A DNA stretch of 64,000 nt, taken from NCBI RefSeq assembly GCF_900110375.1, contig NZ_FODN01000007.1, positions 124,001 through 188,000 on the forward strand, given 5' to 3'. The translations under genes and the position numbers were made by a program. The notes under the pieces are model-generated. The model did no database searches. It had not been told where the DNA came from and saw only the letters and a program-made list of their open reading frames with translations. Source of the DNA: Flavobacterium sinopsychrotolerans. GTDB taxonomy: Bacteria > Bacteroidota > Bacteroidia > Flavobacteriales > Flavobacteriaceae. Of the stretch, positions 56,456 through 64,000 are shown piece by piece. Numbering within the stretch: position 1 is the stretch's first letter; each line of letters opens with the position of its first letter.

Positions 56456-56866
56456 ATGAACACAGCAACAAAACCGAAACATATAGGCAGAAATATAAGC
56501 CGAATCAGAGAGCTTAGAGGTATGAAACAAGAAGCGTTGGCTATTGCAATAGGAGTGAGCCAACAATCAGTTTCTAATATTGAGGGAAGCGAAACAGTTG
56601 AGGAAGAAAAACTAAAAGCAATTGCTGAAGTATTAGGCGTTTCTTCTGATGCAATTAAAAATTATAGTGATGAAGGCGTAATTAATTATTTTAATACTTT
56701 TAATGAAGCTGTTTCAAGCAGTAACTTTGGACATAATAATACATGTACTTTTAATCCCTTAGATAAACTTGTTGATGCTTATGAAGAAAATAAAAAACTT
56801 TATGAACGTTTAGTTCAAGCTGAAAAAGATAAGGTTGACTATTTAGAGAAGCTGTTAAAAAAATAG
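56456..56866 (+). CDS. XRE-family transcriptional regulator
   Basis: The 136-aa product has a Cro/C1 HTH (about residues 12-70, with MKQEALAIAIGVSQQSVSNIEG) preceded by a short Lys-rich stretch, and a C-terminal helical region with a coiled-coil pattern (EENKKLYERLVQAEKDKVDYLEKLLKK). It is a solo gene upstream of the restriction-modification-like operon; whether it controls that operon is unknown. The promoter seems leaderless. Confidence 0.85.
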   Translation: MNTATKPKHIGRNISRIRELRGMKQEALAIAIGVSQQSVSNIEGSETVEEEKLKAIAEVLGVSSDAIKNYSDEGVINYFNTFNEAVSSSNFGHNNTCTFNPLDKLVDAYEENKKLYERLVQAEKDKVDYLEKLLKK

Positions 56867-56945
56867 AACACCGATTTATTATAAAAAAAACAAGAAAAGA
56901 GACCGTATAAGTTACCAACAGGGCTAGGACATTAGATTTTCAGAC

Positions 56946-56973
56946 GATTGTCATTGCGAGGAACGAAGCAATC
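56946..56973 (+). repeat. Fragment of a dispersed GCGAGGAACGAAGCAATC-type repeat
   Basis: Contains GTCATTGCGAGGAACGAAG then CAATC with imperfect dyad arms GATTG/CAATC and ATTGC/GCAAT. I recognise this word as part of a repeat found in many unrelated bacterial genomes. It stands immediately before the duplicated terminator hairpin. Confidence 0.6.
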
Positions 56974-56989
56974 ACATCATAACAAATTC

Positions 56990-57022
56990 AAAAAACGCTA
57001 TTCGAAAGAGTAGCGTTTTTTT
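56990..57022 (+). terminator. Second copy of the GAAA-loop terminator hairpin
   Basis: The same stem CGCTATTC-GAAA-GAGTAGCG as at 53792-53823, with flanking A and T runs; 123 bases after the XRE gene, where it can end that transcript. Confidence 0.85.
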
Positions 57023-57074
57023 GTGGAATGAATTTACTTATCAAAAAATCAAGTTGAAAACTAATCAATAATGA

Positions 57075-57101
57075 GGACAATTGTAAGCAAGTCAATTGTC
57101 C
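57075..57101. promoter_or_regulatory. Candidate C-box/operator upstream of the HTH control gene
   Basis: GGACAATTG (57075-57083) and CAATTGTCC (57093-57101) form a perfect inverted repeat with a nine-base spacer, ending 23 bases before the ATG of the C-protein-like gene. A near-consensus -7 (TATTTTTA, 57111-57118) follows. Dyads of this kind bind restriction-modification controller proteins. Confidence 0.65.
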
Positions 57102-57124
57102 ACACAAAACTATTTTTATAGGTT

Positions 57125-57346
57125 ATGAATATTAAGGAAAAATTCGGATTTAAAGTCAAACAATTGCGAGAACGAAAAGGTTTCTCTATCGAGTATTTAG
57201 CCAATATATCAAATGTTGATAGAACCTATATTTCTGATATAGAAAAAGGAAAAAGAAATGTTTCCATTCAAATTATGGAGAAAATAATCTTAGCACTCGA
57301 TGCTGATTTTATAGAATTCTTCAACGATAATAATTTTAAGAAATGA
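57125..57346 (+). CDS. XRE/C-protein-like controller of the restriction-modification operon
   Basis: The 73-aa product is almost only a Cro/C1 HTH: GFKVKQLRERKGFSIEYLANISNVDRTYISDIEKGKRN, closely like control (C) proteins of type II systems. It precedes the methyltransferase gene with a four-base overlap (ATGA), so it is cotranscribed. It would bind the upstream dyad to time methyltransferase and nuclease expression. Confidence 0.85.
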   Translation: MNIKEKFGFKVKQLRERKGFSIEYLANISNVDRTYISDIEKGKRNVSIQIMEKIILALDADFIEFFNDNNFKK

Positions 57347-58572
57347 AAATGAAAGAGAAAATATCAATTGAGGAATTTGATAGTAAAAAATTTAAACTTC
57401 GCATAGTTGAATCGGAAGATAATAGAAAAGCAGTAGTTACTCATTATCTTCATAATTATCGTAATGGAGTAAAAAAACATTATGAAGAAGAAGCAGAGAA
57501 ATATTTAAAAGAAATTGTTCAATACAAAAACGAAGAAGAAGATTTAAATCTTGTTTCGGATGTTGCTTTGCAACAATTATTATTTGAGGTTGAAGGTGTA
57601 CCCTTTCCAACACCTGATAATTATACTTTTAAATTTATAGATCTTTTTGCGGGAATTGGAGGTTTTAGAATTGCATTGCAAAATATTGGAGGGAAATGCG
57701 TGTATACAAGTGAATGGAATGCTGATTCACAAATAACATATAGAGCAAATTTTGGAGAAGTTCCATTTGGAGATATAACAAAGGAGAGAACCAAAAATTA
57801 TATACCTGATGATTTTCAAGTACTCTGTGCGGGATTTCCTTGCCAAGCATTTTCTATTGCAGGAAACAGAAAAGGCTTTCACGATACAAGAGGAACACTT
57901 TTTTTCGATTTGGAAAAGATTATCGAAACTAAAAGACCAAAAGTAGTTTTCCTTGAAAATGTTAAAAATCTTGTATCTCACGATAAAGGAAATACTTTTA
58001 AAATAATATTGGAAATTTTAGAAGAAAAACTTGGTTACAAAGCTTATACTAAAATACTGAATTCGTCCACTCATGCAAATGTCCCACAAAATAGAGAAAG
58101 GATTTTTATTGTTGCTTTTGATAAAGAACAAGTAGCGAATCATGGAGATTTTAGATTTCCAGAGCCAATACCTTTAACCAATACAATTCATGATATTTTA
58201 GAAAAAGGGAAACAAGCAGATAATTTATATTACAAGAAAGACCATCAATATTATCCGGAACTTGAAAAGACTATGACTTCAAAAGATACGATTTATCAAT
58301 GGAGAAGAGTCTATGTAAGAGAAAATAAAAGTCAAGTTTGTCCCACTCTAACAGCTAATATGGGAACAGGAGGTCATAATGTTCCTTTGATTTTAGATGA
58401 TTATGGTATCAGAAAATTAACTCCGAAAGAATGTTTTGCATTTCAAGGGTATCCGATGGATAAATATATCTTGCCAAATGTTTCTAATAGTAAGTTATAT
58501 ATGCAAGCGGGTAATTCAGTTACGACAACATTGATTGAAAGGATTGCTAATCAAATTTCACAAGTTATATGA
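57343..58572 (+). CDS. DNA (cytosine-5-)-methyltransferase
   Basis: Transfers methyl from SAM to C5 of cytosine. The 409-aa product has an unusual N-terminal extension of about 95 residues, then motif I DLFAGIGGF (100-108), motif IV GFPCQAF with catalytic Cys167, motif VI ENV (205-207), motif VIII NVPQNRERIFIV (about 247-257), a target-recognition region (about 265-370) and motifs IX-X with MQAGNSV near 391. The start is the ATG at 57343 (alternative ATG six bases on). It overlaps both neighbours by four bases. Specificity cannot be read from the sequence. Confidence 0.95.
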   Translation: MKMKEKISIEEFDSKKFKLRIVESEDNRKAVVTHYLHNYRNGVKKHYEEEAEKYLKEIVQYKNEEEDLNLVSDVALQQLLFEVEGVPFPTPDNYTFKFIDLFAGIGGFRIALQNIGGKCVYTSEWNADSQITYRANFGEVPFGDITKERTKNYIPDDFQVLCAGFPCQAFSIAGNRKGFHDTRGTLFFDLEKIIETKRPKVVFLENVKNLVSHDKGNTFKIILEILEEKLGYKAYTKILNSSTHANVPQNRERIFIVAFDKEQVANHGDFRFPEPIPLTNTIHDILEKGKQADNLYYKKDHQYYPELEKTMTSKDTIYQWRRVYVRENKSQVCPTLTANMGTGGHNVPLILDDYGIRKLTPKECFAFQGYPMDKYILPNVSNSKLYMQAGNSVTTTLIERIANQISQVI

Positions 58573-59702
58573 AATCATTTGCAGAAATAGATCAGGAAAA
58601 TAATGGAAATTATTTAAAATTACTTTCTGCATCAGCGAAACTTTCTAAGCTCTTTAGTGAAAGCCAAGTTCCGTATATATATTATAGAGCTGCAGAAAAT
58701 ATATTTTGTAGAAGTTTCGAAGCAGAAAATCTTTCAAGAGGAGATTCAGCATTTGATGCAAACTATAATTCGGTTGGAATAGGTTTAAAAACCTTTATAT
58801 GTAACAAACAAGTAAGTACAGAAAAAGTTGCTGAATTTAATAAACTTTCAAAACAACTTAACGGGTTTAAGGGCAAAGATTTAGCGCATAAATTATCAGA
58901 ATTTAGAAACGAAAGAATTGATTTAGCAAATCGCCTTTATGATATTGAGAATTCACTTTATCATATTGTGGCTAGAAAAAGTAACGAGTTGCTTTTGTTT
59001 GAGACAGATTACCATAAAATTGATATTGATAATATTGGCTCAGTAAAGGAAAGCAGTTCTGGATTGCAATTTCATGATGGAAAAAATGGTTATTCTTATA
59101 ATTATTCCAAAAGTACTTTATTTAGAAAATTTGAAATTCCTGAAAAAGTTTTTCGTTTACCAATTGATATTATTAGTGATCCTTATACACTATTATTAGA
59201 ATTATTTGAAGAAAGCAAGAGTGTTCCAAAAGCAACAAATCTATTTTTAAAAGGAGAGAATTTCGTCATTTTACCTCTTTATGGAATTAAAGAGAAACAA
59301 AAATTTGTTTTTGAGAAAAGTGGTTTAAATCAATGGAATGCAAATGGTAGAAAGAGAGATTTTGGCGAAGTGTATATACCAATTCCCAGTATTATTCATC
59401 AGTTGTATCCTAATTTTTTTCCTAAAAGAGACCAAGAATTTAATTTACAGATACCGACAGGAGAAATATTTAAAGCAAAAGTTTGTCAAGAAAATTCAAA
59501 AGCTTTAATGACGAACCCTAATAAAGCTTTATCAGATTGGTTATTAAGAAAAGTCTTTGATTTGAAAGAAGGAGAATTAGCTACTATAGAAAAAATGGAA
59601 GAGCTAGGTTTTGATAGTGTGATTATTTCTAAAGATAATAGTGGTAATTTCAAAATAGATAAAGCAAAATTGGATAGTTTTGATGATTTTTTAAATAATT
59701 AA
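58569..59702 (+). CDS. Unrecognised protein, possible restriction endonuclease
   Basis: I do not recognise a named family with certainty. The 377-aa product begins four bases inside the methyltransferase stop. Residues about 45-80 contain a SFEAENL...DSAFDANYNSVGIGLKTF pattern, with acidic residues followed by GLK, compatible with a divergent PD-(D/E)XK nuclease core. The C-terminal third has EVYIPIPSIIHQLYPNFFP, followed by LQIPTGEIFKAKVCQENSKA and NPNKALSDWLLRKV, which resembles the B3-like DNA-binding domain of NgoFVII/BfiI-type enzymes. Its place between methyltransferase and McrB-like genes supports a restriction role. Function is not proven. Confidence 0.55.
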   Translation: MKSFAEIDQENNGNYLKLLSASAKLSKLFSESQVPYIYYRAAENIFCRSFEAENLSRGDSAFDANYNSVGIGLKTFICNKQVSTEKVAEFNKLSKQLNGFKGKDLAHKLSEFRNERIDLANRLYDIENSLYHIVARKSNELLLFETDYHKIDIDNIGSVKESSSGLQFHDGKNGYSYNYSKSTLFRKFEIPEKVFRLPIDIISDPYTLLLELFEESKSVPKATNLFLKGENFVILPLYGIKEKQKFVFEKSGLNQWNANGRKRDFGEVYIPIPSIIHQLYPNFFPKRDQEFNLQIPTGEIFKAKVCQENSKALMTNPNKALSDWLLRKVFDLKEGELATIEKMEELGFDSVIISKDNSGNFKIDKAKLDSFDDFLNN

Positions 59703-59714
59703 TAATTTTATAAA

Positions 59715-61730
59715 ATGAATTTTTTTTCCATAAAGACAAGTTTTCAAGATACAATTAAACAGGTTTTATCAAATAATAAAAACATTGTATTTAATGATTT
59801 ATCAGGATATGATAAAAATAAGATTTTAAAAGGCGATTTAGTTTTTATTATAATTAGTGGCGACAAAGTAAAAAAAAGTATCAAATATGAAAATGGATTA
59901 CGAGCAATTGGAAAGATTTCTAAAACTCCATTAAAGGGCAAAGATGATAAACACTTTGGGCTTGAGGTTGAAATAATTCATTTTTTATTAAAATCTATTT
60001 CTAAAAAAGATTTTTACTATTATCCTTCCTTACAAGATGTTGGGAATCTTGGTCCAGACACTAAAGGTTCTGCGGCACAGCCTTGTCGTTTTATTGAAGG
60101 AGTTAGCGGTCAAAATGTTATAAGAGCAATTAAGGATATTACCAAATCTAATCTAGACCCTTCGATTTTTGATTCAATAGTTGGTAATAATTACTTTATT
60201 GAAAAATTACAGATATCAACTTTAGATGGAAATATTAAGATTAAAGGCGACAATAAAATTTCATTTTATATTCAAGAAAAATTTGTTGAATGGTTTAAAA
60301 AAGCAGAAAATTACAAGAAGTCGTATGAAGGACTCGTCAACCTTAAAGTTTTAAGTTTTTGGAATGAAAGCTATTTTAACAATTCTTTGTTTTTAATTGA
60401 ACTTGATAATTTAGAGGAGTCATTCTTGAAAACAGAAAAACTGATTGCAGATAAAAGTAATCAAGAATGGAAAAGTTATAGTGAAGCATCTAGCAAAGGT
60501 GCGCCTGAAGCTGTTTTAGGTAAAAATAATTATTTGAAGTTTTTATTTGAGTTTTTAAAAGAAGAAAACAACATTAATAAGTTAAGGGATTTCGATTTGT
60601 CTCAAAATGTAATATGTTCTTTGATTCAAGAGCCATTTGACTACAAGAAATTCCACAAAAACACGCAAGAAGCTGGTTTGATCTTTTCAGAACCAATAAC
60701 AGCTCGTTTTGTAGCTTCTTTGTGTACTAAGCCATTTGTAATTTGTAGTGGTTTGTCAGGTTCTGGAAAAACGAAGTTAGCTCAAGCTTTTGTTCGGTGG
60801 ATTTGTGAAACTGAAGAACAATATAAAATTATACCGGTTGGTGCAGATTGGACTAATAGGGAGCCTTTGTTAGGTTATCCAAATGCTATTGAAACAGAAA
60901 AATATGTTGTTCCTGAGAATGGTGCTTTAGAATTAATAATTAAAGCTAGCTTAGATGATAAGAAACCTTATTTTCTAATTCTTGATGAGATGAATTTAAG
61001 TCATGTTGAACGCTATTTTGCTGACTTTTTAAGTGCTATGGAATCGGGTGAGGCAATTCCATTACATACAATTGAAGACCATGAATACATGCCAAATAAT
61101 ATAATACTGCCTAAAAATCTTTTTATAATTGGAACTGTAAACATTGACGAAACGACTTATATGTTCAGTCCCAAAGTTTTAGATAGAGCTAATACTATTG
61201 AATTTAGAGTAAACGAAAAAGATTTAACAAACTACTTTGATAGTAAAATAAAGTTAGATATGGATTCACTAAAATTTAAAGGTACTTCAATGGCTGAAAG
61301 TTTTATTAATATTGCTACCGATGAAACTAATAAAGATTTTGACAAAGCCAAAGTTGAATTATTGTATTTCTTTACTGAGTTAAAAAAATCTGGAGCTGAA
61401 TTTGGGTATAGAAGTGCTTCCGAAATTGGAAGACTAATACAAAAACTAGAGGAATTAGGTGAGGAAGGGGATGATTTATTAGATATTGCTATAATGCAAA
61501 AACTATTGCCAAAACTACATGGCTCTAGAAGTAAATTATCTAAAATTTTAATAACATTGGGTAATCTATGTCTTAACGATTCAATAGATAGTAAAACAAA
61601 GTATTTCGACCAATTAGATGATATTGACTTTACAGAAAGCAACATCAAATATAAACTGTCATTTGAAAAAATCATCAGAATGTATAAAAATGCTTTAGAT
61701 AATGGTTTCACAAGTTACGCTGAAGCGTAA
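59715..61730 (+). CDS. McrB-like AAA+ NTPase of a restriction system
   Basis: Motor that would translocate DNA for the nuclease. The 671-aa product has Walker A GLSGSGKT (346-353), Walker B LILDEMN (421-427) and GTVNIDETT (473-481) at the position of the McrB signature (MNxxDR type), altered here to VNIDET; GTP or ATP use is not predictable. Residues about 40-130 show GDLVFIIISGDK...GLRAIGKISK, like PUA/EVE-fold readers of modified bases. The C-terminal region is helical. It lies 12 bases behind the previous gene and four before the next. Confidence 0.85.
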   Translation: MNFFSIKTSFQDTIKQVLSNNKNIVFNDLSGYDKNKILKGDLVFIIISGDKVKKSIKYENGLRAIGKISKTPLKGKDDKHFGLEVEIIHFLLKSISKKDFYYYPSLQDVGNLGPDTKGSAAQPCRFIEGVSGQNVIRAIKDITKSNLDPSIFDSIVGNNYFIEKLQISTLDGNIKIKGDNKISFYIQEKFVEWFKKAENYKKSYEGLVNLKVLSFWNESYFNNSLFLIELDNLEESFLKTEKLIADKSNQEWKSYSEASSKGAPEAVLGKNNYLKFLFEFLKEENNINKLRDFDLSQNVICSLIQEPFDYKKFHKNTQEAGLIFSEPITARFVASLCTKPFVICSGLSGSGKTKLAQAFVRWICETEEQYKIIPVGADWTNREPLLGYPNAIETEKYVVPENGALELIIKASLDDKKPYFLILDEMNLSHVERYFADFLSAMESGEAIPLHTIEDHEYMPNNIILPKNLFIIGTVNIDETTYMFSPKVLDRANTIEFRVNEKDLTNYFDSKIKLDMDSLKFKGTSMAESFINIATDETNKDFDKAKVELLYFFTELKKSGAEFGYRSASEIGRLIQKLEELGEEGDDLLDIAIMQKLLPKLHGSRSKLSKILITLGNLCLNDSIDSKTKYFDQLDDIDFTESNIKYKLSFEKIIRMYKNALDNGFTSYAEA

Positions 61731-61734
61731 ATAA

Positions 61735-64000
61735 ATGATAGATCCATCAGATAATAGTGTAATAAAGCTTGATTTTATTAAAAAGGGCTTAACTCTCGAA
61801 ATTATTTCTGAGGGGGATAGTTCATTGTATAAAATTGATGAAAACAGTGCTAATGAAAATGGAGAGGCGTTTATCCAAATATTAGAAGGACGATCCTATG
61901 AATATGAATTTTCCAAAAAAAAATACAGATTAAAATGTTCCGTTGAAGGAATTGTTTCGAAATCTAAAAAACATGAACATAGAGGAAGAATAATTCCTAA
62001 TATTTACGTTGGAACCTTGCAATTAGAAGTTTTTTCTGTCGATTTCCCTGATAAAATAACTAAAATATCAATTGAGGTTTTAGCAACAAAATTTAACAAC
62101 GAACCTGACATAAGTTACAGGCAAAATTATCGGAACATGCTTGAAAGCATAACCGAAAAATGTACTGACTTATTAATGCAAATCAATAGTCCCGTTTTAC
62201 AAAATTTTGAAACGGATTTTAATGAAGATAACGAAACAATCTATCAACGTTTTTGTTTTGTCAGTTCATTAATTAATTCTAAAGAATTTGAAGAAGCCGT
62301 GCAAAAAATAATTTCATCTCCAAAAACACATTGGATTAACGAAATGGAGCAATCTGATACTAGAAAAATAAAGCGTTTTTCAAGCAGTGAAATTAGACAA
62401 TTAACTTCTTCAAGTAACAGAATAAAATTACAAGAAAACCATTATTTAAATTCAAAGGGAATAAATTCTATTCCGTCAAAGATATTTAGCACTAAAAAAG
62501 TTGAAAGTATTGATAATGCTGAAAACAGATTTGTTAAACATGTCTTGGAAGTTTATTTAGTGTTTTGTGAAAAGTGTACAGATAATTTTAAAGTTAATAC
62601 ACGAGAGAAAAAAGAGGCCGTAATTTTAGTAAAAAAACTCGAAGTCCAACTAAATCAACCCTTTTTTAAAGAAATTTCGAGACCGACGACTTTAAAACTT
62701 AATAGCCCTGTTCTACAGAGAAAAAGTGGCTATCGCGAAGTGTTAAAAACTTGGCTTATGTTTGATTTAGCGGCTAAGTTAGTTTGGAAAGGTGGCGATG
62801 ATGTGTATTCTGCTGGCAAAAAAGATATTGCAACGCTTTATGAGTATTGGTTGTTTTTTGCTTTACATGATTTGTTTAAAGAAAAATTTAAACTAAATCA
62901 AATCGAACAAGACGATATTGCATACAAACATCTTATCTCAGAAACAAAAGATGGTTTAAATGTAATAATAAAAGCAGGAGTTCATACCGCATTAAGCGGG
63001 ACTTACATCAGTGAAAACCGTAAGCTCAAAATAAAATATTCCTATAATCGCTCATTTAAAGGAGGTAAGATTTTTAATGAAGATAAAGGTCATGGCAGTT
63101 GGACGACAACTCTAAGACCAGATTATACATTGTCTTTTTGGCCTCAAGAGTTTTCTGAAAGCGATGCGGAAAAAAACGAATTAATAGTACACATTCATTT
63201 CGATGCAAAATATAAGGTTACTCAATTTATTATAAACACAAAAATTGATTCTAAAGAAATTGATGAAGAAGAGTTAGAGGAACGAAAAGGTTTTTATAAG
63301 AATGCTGACTTACTGAAGATGCACGCTTATAAAGACGCAATTAGAAGGACAGGTGGTGCTTATATTTTATATCCCGGAACAGAGGCCAAAGAATTAAGAG
63401 GGTTTCATGAAATAATTCCTGGACTTGGAGCTTTTGCCATTAATCCTTCAAATGAAGTCGTTGGTTTAAAAAATCTATCTGAATTTATAGATAAAGTAAT
63501 TAATCATTTACTTGATAGAACTTCCCAAAGAGAGAATATAGCTTCTAAAGGCTACGATATTCACAAGGACCCTAAAGATGATCTAAACATCCTAAAAGAA
63601 CCAATGCCAGAATATTTAAATGGTGCAAAATTAATACCCGATGATGTTTTTGTTCTAGTTGGATTTTATAAAGATGTGGAGCACTATAATTGGATAGGAA
63701 GTAAGAATTTATACAATATTAGAGTAGATTCGCATCATGGTGCAATTCCATTAACAATTAAAGAATTAACTGCAAAATATATTTTGCTTCATACAATTGG
63801 AGATAGTTTTTCTAATGAGCTTTGGGAAATTAAGGGTGAAGGTGTTAAGGTTTATTCTAGTGCAAAGATGAATAGTGAAGGATATGCAACTGAAAACAGT
63901 TATTTAATTTACCAAATTGAAAGATCAAGTTCAAAAGAATTTGAAAATATTTCATGGAATTTCAAAGAATTAAAAAATTATGAAAGTCGTAGACAGTCAG
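61735..64000 (+). CDS. McrC/DUF2357-like nuclease subunit, C-terminus missing
   Basis: Open from the ATG at 61735 to the right edge (755 codons plus one base), so truncated by the window. The N-terminal part (about residues 1-330) is of the DUF2357 type that precedes McrC-like nucleases. A PD-(D/E)XK core is visible around residues 455-550: RPDYTLSFWP with the first Asp and HIHFDAKYK with Asp-x-Lys, then a NADLLKMHAYKDAI helix. It should be the DNA-cutting partner of the McrB-like motor. Four bases behind the motor gene, so one operon. Confidence 0.82.
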   Translation, partial: MIDPSDNSVIKLDFIKKGLTLEIISEGDSSLYKIDENSANENGEAFIQILEGRSYEYEFSKKKYRLKCSVEGIVSKSKKHEHRGRIIPNIYVGTLQLEVFSVDFPDKITKISIEVLATKFNNEPDISYRQNYRNMLESITEKCTDLLMQINSPVLQNFETDFNEDNETIYQRFCFVSSLINSKEFEEAVQKIISSPKTHWINEMEQSDTRKIKRFSSSEIRQLTSSSNRIKLQENHYLNSKGINSIPSKIFSTKKVESIDNAENRFVKHVLEVYLVFCEKCTDNFKVNTREKKEAVILVKKLEVQLNQPFFKEISRPTTLKLNSPVLQRKSGYREVLKTWLMFDLAAKLVWKGGDDVYSAGKKDIATLYEYWLFFALHDLFKEKFKLNQIEQDDIAYKHLISETKDGLNVIIKAGVHTALSGTYISENRKLKIKYSYNRSFKGGKIFNEDKGHGSWTTTLRPDYTLSFWPQEFSESDAEKNELIVHIHFDAKYKVTQFIINTKIDSKEIDEEELEERKGFYKNADLLKMHAYKDAIRRTGGAYILYPGTEAKELRGFHEIIPGLGAFAINPSNEVVGLKNLSEFIDKVINHLLDRTSQRENIASKGYDIHKDPKDDLNILKEPMPEYLNGAKLIPDDVFVLVGFYKDVEHYNWIGSKNLYNIRVDSHHGAIPLTIKELTAKYILLHTIGDSFSNELWEIKGEGVKVYSSAKMNSEGYATENSYLIYQIERSSSKEFENISWNFKELKNYESRRQS

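Overview
The window reads as chromosome of a Bacteroidetes bacterium, most likely a Flavobacterium or close relative. The evidence is low G+C with long A/T-rich spacers; promoters of the Bacteroidetes type (TTG, 19-20 bp, TAnnTTTG) instead of the -35/-10 form; a T9SS-type C-terminal sorting domain on a secreted protease; a bifunctional MurF-alanine racemase; and the usual Flavobacterium protein families. Genus assignment is inference from remembered families, not from a search.

Layout. 1-4600 (minus strand): a secreted M43 metalloprotease cut by the left edge, then pth, rplY (L25/Ctc) and prs. 4766-8600: tRNA-Leu(CAA) with its own promoter and terminator, followed by a small accessory patch: an ISL3-like transposase remnant, a double-HTH protein, a MazEF toxin-antitoxin pair and a UmuDC translesion polymerase operon. 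8991-13476: an unknown exported protein, a DsbA/FrnE-type oxidoreductase, a YwqK/MORN-like exported protein, aspS and a cold-shock protein. 13715-26991: a complete 14-gene nuoABCDEFGHIJKLMN operon for respiratory complex I, with a short NuoG and a palindromic repeat element between nuoH and nuoI. 27593-34700: a tetR-tolC-adaptor-RND efflux operon plus a yceI gene; both promoters carry the same 28-bp palindrome. 34785-44846: polyprenyl synthase, sucAB (2-oxoglutarate dehydrogenase), a retropepsin-like protein, TatD, an acyltransferase, type I asparaginase and tRNA-Ser(GGA). 45280-56008: a PorT-like barrel, a PAP2-like membrane protein, murF-alr, mscL, asd, a His/Cys-rich small protein with a TonB-dependent receptor (probable metal uptake), and a periplasmic prolyl oligopeptidase.

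56009-64000 is an accessory, defence-like region. After a repeat-rich spacer and a lone XRE regulator comes a compact five-gene operon: a C-protein-like HTH regulator behind a perfect palindrome, a C5-cytosine methyltransferase, an unrecognised 377-aa protein that may be a restriction enzyme, a McrB-like AAA+ motor with a possible PUA/EVE-like N-terminus, and a McrC/DUF2357-like PD-(D/E)XK nuclease that runs off the right edge. The architecture recalls the NTP-dependent LlaI/LlaJI restriction-modification systems, with an extra gene, and is the best candidate here for a little-described system.

Repeats are a second theme: three copies of a hairpin element with conserved ends and variable stems, a duplicated terminator, a repeated palindromic word, an 11-bp tandem array, and a fragment of a repeat resembling the widespread GCGAGGAACGAAGCAATC type.
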